Below are positions 1 to 8,253 of a DNA stretch of 19,791 bases, in pieces (positions within the stretch are counted from its first letter, which is position 1; the number at the start of each line of letters is the position of its first letter). This DNA comes from Gammaproteobacteria bacterium (GTDB taxonomy: Bacteria > Pseudomonadota > Gammaproteobacteria > Arenicellales > Arenicellaceae): NCBI GenBank assembly GCA_030426005.1, contig JAUHZM010000019.1, positions 1 to 19,791 of the forward strand, read 5' to 3'. The notes beneath the pieces were generated by a model. It ran no database searches, was not told the origin of the DNA, and saw only the letters and a program-made list of their open reading frames with translations. Both the position numbers and the translations under genes were made by a program.

Positions 1-1948
1 CCATGCTGAGGACGACTTCCAAACCACACAGGAAACGATCGCCGCCACGCGTGGTGTGTTAGCGCGTTATCGAGGTTTTGACGCTGCGGCTACCGATTAC
101 GTGGTGGCCTTTATGCAGATTTGGCCGACGCTTGAAAGACGTTATGCGACCGATGTGCCAGACGATGTCAAAGTGTTGGCGACGGCCTACGCAGAAGGTT
201 TAAACCTTTATGCCGCGCATCACCCGGATCAAACCTGGCAAGGATTAGCACCGTTCACCGCTCAAGATGTGGTGGCGGGGTTTATGTTCAAAACTCCATT
301 TTTTTATGGCTTTGATAAGTCGCTAAAGTCATTGTTTGACCCAGAGCGCACGCTGGAGATTGCCTTGTCACCAACGGGTAACGCCACAGCGTGGTCCTTG
401 ACTCAATCTCGTGGGGTTGAACTTGGGTCGAATGCCATCGCAGTGGCGCCCAAGCGCAGTGGCGATGGGGCAACGCGCCTATTGATTAATTCACATCAGC
501 CAATGACTGGCCCGGTCGCCTGGTATGAAGCGCATTTGCAATCACAGACTGGCTGGAAAATGTCTGGCGGTGTGTTCCCAGGTACGCCCGTTATCTTGCA
601 CGGCTACGGCCCCAATCTTGGCTGGGCTAACACCGTTAACCACATCGACCTAGTGGATAGCTATGTATTGGCACGCAATCCGGATAACCCGCTTCAGTAT
701 GAATTAGATGGCGAGTGGCAGGATTTTGACGTGCAGTCCGTGGCCATTGACGTCCACCTCTGGGGGCCGTTTCGGTTTCCTGCGAAACGCCGCTTGCTGC
801 GCAGTGAACATGGTTCCGTCATTGAGGCTGGTGACAACACGGTCGCCGTGCGGTATGCCGGGATGGGTGAAATTCGTCAGTTGGAGCAATACTATCGCCT
901 CAACCGCAGTCAGAATTTGAACGAGTTTATGGCAAGCATGGCGTTGAACGCCTTACCTAGTATCAACTATGTGTACGCCGACCGCGACGGCAATATCGGC
1001 TTTATTCACAATGCCCAATACCCAGAACGGTTAACGGGCTGGGATTGGCGCAAGGACCTGCCCGGCAACCGCCGAGATTTGATTTGGCAGCGCTACCGCG
1101 ATTTTGCTCAAGTACCCAAGCTTATCAATCCTGAGTCTGGTCTGGTTTTTAACGCCAACAATACCCCGTTCAGCGCGACCGATGGTCGTGATAACTTGCA
1201 GCCGGATAACTTTCCCGAGTCGATGGGCTTGGCGACGAATCAGACCAATCGCGCGCTTCGTTTATTGGAATTGAATGACGGCGAATCGTTAGTGAGTCGT
1301 GACCAGCTGCTGATGCAAAAGTTTGACACGCGTTACGCACTCGATTCGGATCACGCGCAGATTATTCAGGCCCTGTTGCAGATAGATTTCAGTACCGAAC
1401 CCAGTTTGCACGCAGCACAAAACTATCTGCGCGACTGGGACTACAACACCAATCAAGAGAATCCTCACGCAGCCTTGGCGGTGATGGTGATGCGTGAGAT
1501 CACTCAGAGTGACACACCCGAAGACCGCTCCGAAACACGCTTACGCGCAGCGTTGGCGCAAGCTGTGTCCTACCTGAACCGTCACTATGGCAGTTATCAG
1601 GTGCCCTGGGGCGAGGTTAATCGATTGGTGCGCGGTAAGGTGAATCTCCCAGTGGATGGTGGCCCAGATGTATTACGCGCAATCTACGCCATGGATTTCA
1701 AACCGGATCAGAAAGCTTGGGCATCGCATGGGGATACCTGGATCGCTATGGTGGAGTGGGATGCCAATCAGAATCAAAGTGCACGCGTAATCCATCAGTT
1801 TGGCAGCGCGACCAGCGATCAGAACTCACCGCACTACGCGGATCAAGCGCCATTGTTTGCGAACAAGCAGTGGCGTATGCCGTTGATAGATAAAGAGTCT
1901 TGGGCGGCGAGAGCGAGTCGTCGATATCGCCCGCAGAATCCACACTAA
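1..1948 (+). CDS. Penicillin/acyl-homoserine-lactone acylase family Ntn-hydrolase (5' partial)
   Basis: Periplasmic N-terminal-nucleophile amidase that removes an acyl chain from an amide. The reading frame is open to the left edge (from base 2), so the signal peptide and the start of the alpha chain are missing. The autocleavage site is the Gly-Ser in LGSNAIAVAP (Ser codon 428-430). Counting that Ser as beta-1, His falls at beta-23 (NSHQP) and Val at beta-70 (WANTV). These are the catalytic and oxyanion positions I know for PvdQ-type AHL acylases. The expected Asn lies in NANNTP near beta-245. Motifs SGGVFPGTPVILHGYGPNLGW and NYVYADRDGNIGF are also typical of the family. Family members run to about 750-850 residues, so roughly 100-200 residues lie outside. 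The substrate (AHL, cyclic lipopeptide, beta-lactam or other amide) cannot be read from the sequence. No luxI/luxR gene is nearby. Confidence 0.93.
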   Translation, partial: HAEDDFQTTQETIAATRGVLARYRGFDAAATDYVVAFMQIWPTLERRYATDVPDDVKVLATAYAEGLNLYAAHHPDQTWQGLAPFTAQDVVAGFMFKTPFFYGFDKSLKSLFDPERTLEIALSPTGNATAWSLTQSRGVELGSNAIAVAPKRSGDGATRLLINSHQPMTGPVAWYEAHLQSQTGWKMSGGVFPGTPVILHGYGPNLGWANTVNHIDLVDSYVLARNPDNPLQYELDGEWQDFDVQSVAIDVHLWGPFRFPAKRRLLRSEHGSVIEAGDNTVAVRYAGMGEIRQLEQYYRLNRSQNLNEFMASMALNALPSINYVYADRDGNIGFIHNAQYPERLTGWDWRKDLPGNRRDLIWQRYRDFAQVPKLINPESGLVFNANNTPFSATDGRDNLQPDNFPESMGLATNQTNRALRLLELNDGESLVSRDQLLMQKFDTRYALDSDHAQIIQALLQIDFSTEPSLHAAQNYLRDWDYNTNQENPHAALAVMVMREITQSDTPEDRSETRLRAALAQAVSYLNRHYGSYQVPWGEVNRLVRGKVNLPVDGGPDVLRAIYAMDFKPDQKAWASHGDTWIAMVEWDANQNQSARVIHQFGSATSDQNSPHYADQAPLFANKQWRMPLIDKESWAARASRRYRPQNPH

Positions 1949-1965
1949 TCGAGCGCGCATTAAGG

Positions 1966-1994
1966 TTAAGTTGGTCAACGGTGTCACGTATAAT
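1966..1994 (+). promoter_or_regulatory. Candidate promoter for a leaderless glycosyltransferase mRNA
   Basis: A perfect -10 hexamer TATAAT lies at 1989-1994. A weak -35 (TTAAGT, 1966-1971) sits 17 bases before it. The expected transcription start, 7 bases after the hexamer, falls on the A of the ATG at 2001. No Shine-Dalgarno sequence precedes that ATG. Confidence 0.5.
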
Positions 1995-2000
1995 CCCGGC

Positions 2001-3137
2001 ATGGCGCTGCGTATCCTTTTTTTAACCAACCAGGCTTCTTACCATCAAATGCATTTTGCACGCGCGATGGTTGCTTGCCTTGGCGAAGATCACTTTCGCA
2101 TTGTTTTTCATAAGCCGACCAGTGATGCCCGCAGCGAAATGGGTTGGCGCGACGCGTATCGCGACGCCTGCATTCTGCGCTGGTGGCAGTCTGATGTTGA
2201 GCGGAACGAAGCACGTGAGTGGATCAATAACGCCGATGTCGTTATTCAGGGGCGATTTCCAATCAATTTGGTGCGCGCTCGAATACGAGCCGGCAAGCTG
2301 ACCTTTGCGTGCCAGGAACGCTTGTGGAAAAAGCCACCAAGCTTTTGGCGGCGTATTTCACGGCTCCCGCATCTATTCAAAAATTATTACTCAGTGGACC
2401 GCGACAATTATCATCTGTTGGCCATTGGGCGTTATGCCGCGTCGGACTTAAACGATCTAGGCGTATTTCGTGGTCGGAGCTGGCGCTACGGTTACTTTAT
2501 GCAACGCCCTAAGGCATTGTTGGATCGGTCACCGAGTGATTGCTTGCAGCTAGTGTGGTGTGCTCGGTTGAGTCCAGTCAAGCAGCCGCATATGGCGCTA
2601 GAAATCCTACAAGGCTTACTGAAGGGCGGTCGCCGATGCCATTTGACGATGATCGGTGATGGCGAGTTGCGCGCTGAGGTCGAAGCGCAGATACAGCGTG
2701 CCGGTTTGGCGGACGCCGTAACGCTGATGGGCTGGCAAACGCAGTCGCAGGTTTTTGAGCACATGCAGCGCGCCGATGTATTTCTAATGACAAGTCATCA
2801 TGGTGAAGGCTGGGGCATGGTGGTGAATGAGGCTATGTCGAATGGCTGCTGCGTGGTCGCCAACGCGGAACTGGGTTCGGCGGCATGGTTAATTGAACAC
2901 GGCAAAAGCGGTTTTTTGTGTCACGACAACGATTATCGGCCGGTACTTGATGCGCTCCTTGCGCTGTCGCCATCAGAATTAGCGGAGCTCGGTCAGGCGG
3001 CACACCAACGGATGACAGACATATGGTCGGCTGAGGTGGCCGCCGAGCGCACGATCGAACTCAGTACACAATTGTTAACAGAACCGTCCCGCGCAGCCCA
3101 GTTGTATATAGATGGACCTTGCAGTCGAAGTGGCTAG
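2001..3137 (+). CDS. Family GT4 glycosyltransferase
   Basis: Retaining glycosyltransferase with the GT-B fold, probably moving a sugar from a nucleotide donor to a surface glycan, lipid or small molecule. Numbering starts at the ATG at 2001 (378 residues). The first Rossmann strand LRILFLTN follows the start directly. The C-terminal donor domain carries CARLSPVKQP (R189 and K194, the diphosphate-binding pair), MIGDGEL, and the EX7E motif EGWGMVVNE (E269 and E277). A TTG at 1971 would add ten residues, but the sequence there looks like a promoter, and the Rossmann strand fits the ATG better. The gene stands alone, not in a visible polysaccharide cluster, so the acceptor is unknown. It meets the next gene tail to tail, and the two stop codons overlap in CTAG (3134-3137). 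Confidence 0.88.
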   Translation: MALRILFLTNQASYHQMHFARAMVACLGEDHFRIVFHKPTSDARSEMGWRDAYRDACILRWWQSDVERNEAREWINNADVVIQGRFPINLVRARIRAGKLTFACQERLWKKPPSFWRRISRLPHLFKNYYSVDRDNYHLLAIGRYAASDLNDLGVFRGRSWRYGYFMQRPKALLDRSPSDCLQLVWCARLSPVKQPHMALEILQGLLKGGRRCHLTMIGDGELRAEVEAQIQRAGLADAVTLMGWQTQSQVFEHMQRADVFLMTSHHGEGWGMVVNEAMSNGCCVVANAELGSAAWLIEHGKSGFLCHDNDYRPVLDALLALSPSELAELGQAAHQRMTDIWSAEVAAERTIELSTQLLTEPSRAAQLYIDGPCSRSG

Positions 3138-4252
3138 CTTGCGACTTGGCGTTTTTCGAACAGGTAGTGCCCCACCATCCATTGACGCCCTTGGTCCATC
3201 CCAAAGAGCTCAGCACAGGCCATAAAAAATAACCGCCAGCGATTTACCCAGCGTACAGCCTCGTCAGCCCCATACGTCTGCGCAAACAGGGTTTGGATTT
3301 CGTCGCGCTTGGCGTCCATGTTGGCCAACCAGTCGTTTGACGTGCGCTCATAGTGTTGCCCGTTGAGCAACCAACGTTGTTCTATTTGCAGGTCGTCCTG
3401 AAAGTGCAATAAAGTGTCGGCTGCGGGCATCAAGCCACCGGTAAAAAAGTATTTTGACATCCAGTCGTCTTCGCTCTGGACCTCGAAGGGGTACATCAAC
3501 GTTCGGTGTGCGAAGATATGCACAAACAGTTTGCCATCAGTCTTCAGCCAGCCGGCAATACGGCTAAGTAGCTGTTGATAGTTGCGCATGTGCTCGAACA
3601 TTTCGATCGAGATACAGCGATCGAATTGTGCCTCATCGAGCGTCAACTGATTCACATCACAGGTCACTACGGTCACATTTTTGAAACCCTTCGATTCGCA
3701 TTGTGCGTCAATAAACGCTTTCTGCGTGGCTGAATTTGAGACGGCGGTGATCTGGGCAGACGGCAGTTTTTCCGCCATCCATAAAGTTAGCGATCCCCAA
3801 CCGCAGCCAAGCTCTAGAATCGATTGCCCATCTTGCAAACCAGCGCGTGCCATATACAGTGATAACATGGCTTCTTCAGCCTGATCTAGACTGGTATGAC
3901 CCGCCGCTGCACCGTCTAATTCGGGGTAGTAGGCGCAGCTGTATTTGAGTCGCTTACCCAGCGCTACCAGATAAAATTCGCTCGGTACTTCGTAGTGTTG
4001 CTCGTTGGCGGCGTCTGTCTCAATGGCAATTGGGCTACTGCGCAATGAGTCGATCAAGGCTTGAAATCGCTGTTGCTGGCGAGCGGGATCATTAATGTGT
4101 TCGTCCTTCAAGCGCTGACGACAAAGTCGCCGAATACCATAACGAAGGAGAAAATCCGGGAGTTTGCCGAGTTCCGCCCAATCGATCAGACGATCGGCCA
4201 ATGGTAAGGTGGCGGAACTGCTCGGTGTTTTAGAATCTGCGATTGAAGACAT
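3134..4252 (-). CDS. CFA-synthase-family SAM methyltransferase, coclaurine N-methyltransferase-like
   Basis: Class I SAM-dependent methyltransferase of 372 residues in the cyclopropane-fatty-acyl-phospholipid synthase superfamily. Motif I is ILELGCGWGS (145-154). The catalytic stretch IEMFEHM gives E217, E220 and H221, which match by recall E204/E207/H208 of plant coclaurine N-methyltransferase (CNMT). The C-terminal half also reads like CNMT: FVHIF, DDWMSKYFFTGG, LLHFQDDL, WLLNGQHY, MACAELFG and WMVGHYLF. It is soluble, with no signal peptide. The start ATG has no clear Shine-Dalgarno. It is divergent from the phospholipase-cyclophilin fusion, with about 106 bases between starts. Genome pipelines usually call this group 'CFA synthase family', but the local motifs fit an amine N-methyltransferase better. 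The true substrate is unknown. Confidence 0.85.
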   Translation of the reverse strand: MSSIADSKTPSSSATLPLADRLIDWAELGKLPDFLLRYGIRRLCRQRLKDEHINDPARQQQRFQALIDSLRSSPIAIETDAANEQHYEVPSEFYLVALGKRLKYSCAYYPELDGAAAGHTSLDQAEEAMLSLYMARAGLQDGQSILELGCGWGSLTLWMAEKLPSAQITAVSNSATQKAFIDAQCESKGFKNVTVVTCDVNQLTLDEAQFDRCISIEMFEHMRNYQQLLSRIAGWLKTDGKLFVHIFAHRTLMYPFEVQSEDDWMSKYFFTGGLMPAADTLLHFQDDLQIEQRWLLNGQHYERTSNDWLANMDAKRDEIQTLFAQTYGADEAVRWVNRWRLFFMACAELFGMDQGRQWMVGHYLFEKRQVAS

Positions 4253-4260
4253 GGAATTAT

Positions 4261-4290
4261 TTGAAGTTTGTAACCTTGCTTCGGCATACT
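4261..4290 (+). promoter_or_regulatory. Possible promoter for the phospholipase-cyclophilin gene
   Basis: TTGAAG (4261-4266) and CATACT (4285-4290) are 18 bases apart, each matching four of six consensus positions. Predicted start is near 4297, giving a leader of about 60 bases to the ATG at 4359. Weak evidence, but it is the best pair in this divergent gap. Confidence 0.3.
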
Positions 4291-4358
4291 AGCAACTGAT
4301 TGTGAAATGAATGACCACATTACCCTGGCTGCAAGCCATTAACGTAACTGGAATCTTT

Positions 4359-6251
4359 ATGTTTAGTTCGAAACGAATACGCCGCGTGGCGAGTGCCACC
4401 CTATGTTTGATAACGCTATCGACCAGCTCAATTGTGTGGGGCTGGGGCGAGCGTGGCCACGATGTGGTAACCCGCGTCGCGGTGCAAAACCTGCGTCAAA
4501 TGACTGAGGACAATACGCGCGTGGTAACCCCATTTTTGGCGCGCGACCACATGCTTGCGCATCTGTCGAATGTGCCAGACATCGTGTGGCGCGCCCCGTA
4601 TATGAGTCAACAGGATCGTGACAGCAATTACAGCACGCATTACATCAATTTGGAGCGTGTTTACCCCGAGGTTAAAGCGTATACCGATGTGCCGTTTGAA
4701 CTTACCGAGTATCAGCAAGACGCGAGTGCGAAAGGTCTGAATGCGGTGGAAGTCGGCACTGCGCCGTGGCGGATTTTGCAGCTCTATAAAGCGATGGTTA
4801 CGGCGTTGCGTTCGGTGCCATCGGCGGCCAGCGATGCCGAGTACGAAGAAGCCGTCAATCAGGCCTTACTCTATGCGGGGCTGATGTCGCACTTTGTCGG
4901 CGATCTGGCAAATCCACACCACACCACAGCAAACTACGATGGTCAGCTGAGCGGGCAGAAGGGCTTGCATGGTTACTTCGAGTCTGACGTGGTTATGTAT
5001 CTGCCGCTGGGTTTGTCAGCAAAGGTGTCTGCGCAAGCGAATCAAATGGCGTTTCAAGATACCTGGTTCCCAGCCTTAAAAGACGAACAACGTGACGCTG
5101 TACTGCGTGATCCACAAGCGCTTATTTGGGCGTTGTTGGCTGACAGTCATTCCTATTTGCCGCAATTGCTCGAGTTGGATAAATCAATCTCCTTGCTCAA
5201 AGCCAATACGGATCCGAAGCAACGCGCTGAGCGCAAATCTGCCAAGTCAGTGGCCGCAGATTTTGAGTCTTTCGCGGTTGAACGGCTGGCGTTTGGGTCC
5301 TGGGTTCTGGCGCGTTTGTGGTGGCTGGCCTGGGACGAGGCAGGTCAACCGGATATGACTAAGTACCGCAGTTACCATTATCCGGTGATGCCGGACTTTG
5401 TTGACCCGGATTATCTTGCCACAAAAGCTAAAACGGACGATGCAACAGCAAGCTGGCGTGCGTTGGACCTGGATCGCGTGATCGTGATGCAGCTACCAAC
5501 TGGCCGCGTGGTCATTGAATTAGCACCACAATTCGCGCCCAATCACGTCGAGAATATTTTGCTCATGACACGCGAAGGTTATTTCGATGGGACCGCCGTG
5601 ATCCGTTCGCAGGAGAACTATGTCGCCCAATGGGGCGATACGGCCAGCGATGAAGCGTCAGCTAAACCGCTGGGGACTGCCAAGGAAAAATTAAAAGTCG
5701 AGTTCTACACGGACCCGCAAGCGGTCGGTTTTGAGCGCGTTGAGAGTCGTGATGCTTACGCCGACCAAGTTGGCTTTGTGGACGGTTTTCCGACTGCGAG
5801 TGATGGTAAGCAGGCCTGGTTGACACATTGTTATGGCATGGTTGGTGTATCTCGTGGCATGGGCGACGACTCTGGAAATGGCTCGGGTTTGTACGTCGTG
5901 ACCGGCCATTCTCCACGGCACCTGGATTTGAATGTGACGCTGGTTGGCCGTGTCCTCGAAGGCATGGAGCATCTCACCACCTTGCCGCGTGGCACCGGGA
6001 GTTTGGGATTCTATGAAGACCCAGACCAATACGTGCCTATCGAGTCAGTGAAAGTGGCCAGCGACCTGCCAAAGGGCAGTCTTGATATTGCCGTTATGCG
6101 TACCGACAGCGCGGCGTTCCGTGAGCATGTTGCAGCGCGCACCACACGGAAAGAAGAGTGGTTCTTGCATCCGGCAGGGCGAATTGGGTTGTGCAATATT
6201 GCGGTGCCGACTCGTTCTTTATCCGACTTGGACGCTGAATCGAATAAGTAG
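4359..6251 (+). CDS. Secreted zinc phospholipase C/P1-nuclease domain fused to a cyclophilin-type domain
   Basis: A 630-residue exported two-domain protein. Residues 1-28 form a Sec signal peptide (KRIRR, then a hydrophobic core). Cleavage after VWG would expose W29 in WGERGH, matching the mature N-terminus of P1 nuclease (WGxxGH). All nine expected tri-zinc ligands are visible: W29, H34, D74, H94, H178, D182, H188, H204, E208. The last is Glu, as in Bacillus cereus phospholipase C; P1 nuclease has Asp. This domain ends near residue 345. After a short linker, residues ~370-570 are cyclophilin-like: LPTGRVVIELAPQFAPNHVENI, then R416 and Q424 in the usual eight-residue spacing. The CypA Trp121 and His126 positions appear to be His and Val, so isomerase activity may be weak. 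There is no frameshift between domains. An in-frame ATG at 4311 is possible, but the 4359 start gives a cleaner signal peptide and has GGA six bases upstream. Likely periplasmic or secreted; substrate is phospholipid, nucleic acid or another phosphodiester. Confidence 0.88.
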   Translation: MFSSKRIRRVASATLCLITLSTSSIVWGWGERGHDVVTRVAVQNLRQMTEDNTRVVTPFLARDHMLAHLSNVPDIVWRAPYMSQQDRDSNYSTHYINLERVYPEVKAYTDVPFELTEYQQDASAKGLNAVEVGTAPWRILQLYKAMVTALRSVPSAASDAEYEEAVNQALLYAGLMSHFVGDLANPHHTTANYDGQLSGQKGLHGYFESDVVMYLPLGLSAKVSAQANQMAFQDTWFPALKDEQRDAVLRDPQALIWALLADSHSYLPQLLELDKSISLLKANTDPKQRAERKSAKSVAADFESFAVERLAFGSWVLARLWWLAWDEAGQPDMTKYRSYHYPVMPDFVDPDYLATKAKTDDATASWRALDLDRVIVMQLPTGRVVIELAPQFAPNHVENILLMTREGYFDGTAVIRSQENYVAQWGDTASDEASAKPLGTAKEKLKVEFYTDPQAVGFERVESRDAYADQVGFVDGFPTASDGKQAWLTHCYGMVGVSRGMGDDSGNGSGLYVVTGHSPRHLDLNVTLVGRVLEGMEHLTTLPRGTGSLGFYEDPDQYVPIESVKVASDLPKGSLDIAVMRTDSAAFREHVAARTTRKEEWFLHPAGRIGLCNIAVPTRSLSDLDAESNK

Positions 6252-6271
6252 CTCGTTGTTCAGTAGGCATT

Positions 6272-6301
6272 AAAAAAGCGGCCCGCATCATGGGCCGCTT
6301 T
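6272..6301. terminator. Intrinsic terminator, strong on the minus strand
   Basis: A perfect 10-bp stem, AAAGCGGCCC (6275-6284) and GGGCCGCTTT (6292-6301), with a 7-base loop. Read on the minus strand, the hairpin is followed by six U (A-run 6272-6277), a textbook terminator for the natB-like gene. On the plus strand there are only three T, so it probably also ends the fusion gene, less efficiently. Confidence 0.9.
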
Positions 6302-6322
6302 CAGTGACAGATTTATTGCGTG

Positions 6323-7522
6323 TTAGCCAAGGATGCGTTCACGTTGATATAACTTTATTGCGATAAACGTCAACAGCATGGCTATCAATGTGCTGCCTGC
6401 CATCGACAAGGCAATCAGGCTGGAGTCGATCGTTTCACCTTTAAAGGTTTGAATAATGATCAAACCCTGACTCAAGCTCGGAATCCACATATTGCTGACA
6501 CTCGGCTGCGGCGACATCATCATCAACAACATGAGCGGCAGGCTTGGTACGATCATCAGCATGCCGAGATAAGACTGTGCTTCCTTGTAGCTTTTGGTGA
6601 ACGACGCCATGAGCACCATCATGGCGCAGCCAAGGAACACGAATGGCAAGCAAGCAATAAAGGTCTTCACGATTTTGGCTGCGTCGATCGACAAGGTAAT
6701 CATGTCAATTGGCGCGTACTCCATCGCCAACCCGATCCCGATCAGAACCAGTAGCAGCGTCAGCGCCGAGAACACAATGGTCGCACCGAGTTTAGCCAAC
6801 AGAATGGTATGACGGGCCACCGGTTGCGTGAGTAGCGGTTCTAGCGAACCTTTCTCACGCTCACCGGCGGTGGTATCGATCGCCAAATACATGCCACCAA
6901 CCATGATGAACAGCACGATCAAGTACGGCATCATACTCAGTATTTGTGCGTTGCGTGCCTGCGGGTTCGCGACATCGGAGGAGTTGAGCTGCAATGGCTT
7001 AACAACTTCAGGGTTGACTCCGCGTGCCATCAAACGCATAGCGCCAATTTGTGAATTGTAGGCCAGCAGTGTTTTTTGGAGTGTTCGGAAACCGATCTTT
7101 TCTAGCCCACTGACTGAGCTGTCGTGGATCAGCCGTAAAGGTGCCGAGGTGCCTTGTGTAAAGGCTTCAGCGTACTGATCACTGATTTCCAATACGACAC
7201 GCTCATCACCGCTTTTGACGGCTTCTTCCGGATTCTCTGGCGGATCGACAATCTCAAAGTTATTTTGTTCCAGCCAGGCAATGAGATTTGGCGCTTTGTC
7301 AGCACCGACCACGGGCAAGACAATGGGCTTAGCGTTGACCAAGTCGGTTTCTTTCTTCACCGTGTTTTCTGCGAACCAGAGAAAGCCGAACATCAACATC
7401 GGGCCGACAATGATCGACACGGCCATGGTCGTCAGGGTGCGTCGATCACGCAGATTATCGAGAATTTCTTTACGCAGAATGGTCCAGAAACCACGCAGAT
7501 TACTGATTTTATTTGTTTGCAT
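6323..7522 (-). CDS. natB: ABC-2 type permease, NatB-like
   Basis: Membrane subunit (399 residues) of a type-2 ABC exporter in the inner membrane, paired with the ATPase just upstream. The layout fits NatB: a short cytoplasmic N-terminus (LRKEILDNLRDRRTL), a first membrane helix near 30-52, an extracytoplasmic loop of about 140 residues, then five or six helices from about residue 200. The signature loop GEREKGSLEPLLTQPV sits between helices, as in NatB and related ABC-2 permeases. In Bacillus subtilis NatAB exports sodium; whether that holds here is not visible. Its ATG overlaps the ATPase stop by one base (TAATG), so translation is probably coupled. The gene is last in the operon and is followed by the hairpin terminator at 6272-6301. 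Confidence 0.9.
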   Translation of the reverse strand: MQTNKISNLRGFWTILRKEILDNLRDRRTLTTMAVSIIVGPMLMFGFLWFAENTVKKETDLVNAKPIVLPVVGADKAPNLIAWLEQNNFEIVDPPENPEEAVKSGDERVVLEISDQYAEAFTQGTSAPLRLIHDSSVSGLEKIGFRTLQKTLLAYNSQIGAMRLMARGVNPEVVKPLQLNSSDVANPQARNAQILSMMPYLIVLFIMVGGMYLAIDTTAGEREKGSLEPLLTQPVARHTILLAKLGATIVFSALTLLLVLIGIGLAMEYAPIDMITLSIDAAKIVKTFIACLPFVFLGCAMMVLMASFTKSYKEAQSYLGMLMIVPSLPLMLLMMMSPQPSVSNMWIPSLSQGLIIIQTFKGETIDSSLIALSMAGSTLIAMLLTFIAIKLYQRERILG

Positions 7523-8253
7523 TACACTAATCCCTCTTCTGAACCGATGGCTGACACAAACGCGTCTTCCAGATTGTCTTTGCCGGTGCTGGCGCGCAGC
7601 TCATCTGGTGTGCCGTTAGCCGCAACAATACCGCCAGAAATAATCACAATTTGGTCACACAAAGCGGCGACTTCCTGCATGACGTGGCTGGAAAATAAAA
7701 CACAATGGCCTTCGTCTTTGAGACGTTGTATCACTTTACGCAAGCCGCGCGTCGCCATCACATCGAGACCATTGGTTGGTTCGTCCAATAACACATTGCG
7801 CGGACTGTGCACTAGGGCACGGGCCAGCGCGACTTTGGTTTTTTGACCTTGTGAAAACCCTTTTGCACGTCGGTCGATAAAGTCTTCCATCTCAAGCAGG
7901 TCTGCCAGTTGGTCAATCCGCTTGTTTAAAGCGGCGCCGGTAAGGCCGTGTAATTCGCCAAAGTAGCGCACGTTCTCCCGCGCACTGAGGCGCTCATAAA
8001 TGCCCGCGCCATGGGTTAAAACGCCGATTGACGCGCGCACTGACTCAGCCTGACGCGTGATGTCGAATTGATCGATTGTTGCCGAGCCGGAATCAGGTTT
8101 GAAGGCGGTATACAGCATTCGTAAGGTTGTGGATTTGCCCGCGCCATTGGGTCCGAGCAGGCCGGTGATTTTGCCGTTCTCAGCGCTGAAGGAAACGCCA
8201 TCCACCGCTTTCACTGCACCAAAATATTTTTTTAAATTATTTGCCTGAATCAT
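7522..8253 (-). CDS. natA: ABC transporter ATPase, NatA-like
   Basis: Cytoplasmic nucleotide-binding subunit of 243 residues that powers the NatB-like permease. Walker A is GPNGAGKST (34-42), the signature FSQGQ (133-137), Walker B VLLDEPT with the catalytic Glu (154-160), the D-loop NGLD, and the H-loop His190 (FSSH). The line ASIGVLTHGAGIYERLSARENV is typical of the NatA/CcmA-like export group. The start ATG overlaps the upstream hydrolase stop (ATGA, 8250-8253), and the stop overlaps the permease start. This makes it the middle gene of a tight three-gene operon. Length is usual for the family, and all motifs are intact. Confidence 0.94.
   Translation of the reverse strand: MIQANNLKKYFGAVKAVDGVSFSAENGKITGLLGPNGAGKSTTLRMLYTAFKPDSGSATIDQFDITRQAESVRASIGVLTHGAGIYERLSARENVRYFGELHGLTGAALNKRIDQLADLLEMEDFIDRRAKGFSQGQKTKVALARALVHSPRNVLLDEPTNGLDVMATRGLRKVIQRLKDEGHCVLFSSHVMQEVAALCDQIVIISGGIVAANGTPDELRASTGKDNLEDAFVSAIGSEEGLV

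Noticed and set aside
4311..4358. Upstream ATG for the phospholipase-cyclophilin gene
   Set aside because: It adds 16 residues ahead of a complete signal peptide, with no better ribosome site.
7154..7846. 230-residue open frame on the plus strand, opposite the exporter genes
   Set aside because: It lies antisense to natA and natB, both of which have full motifs. Its translation has no recognisable domain and shows the composition expected of a shadow frame.
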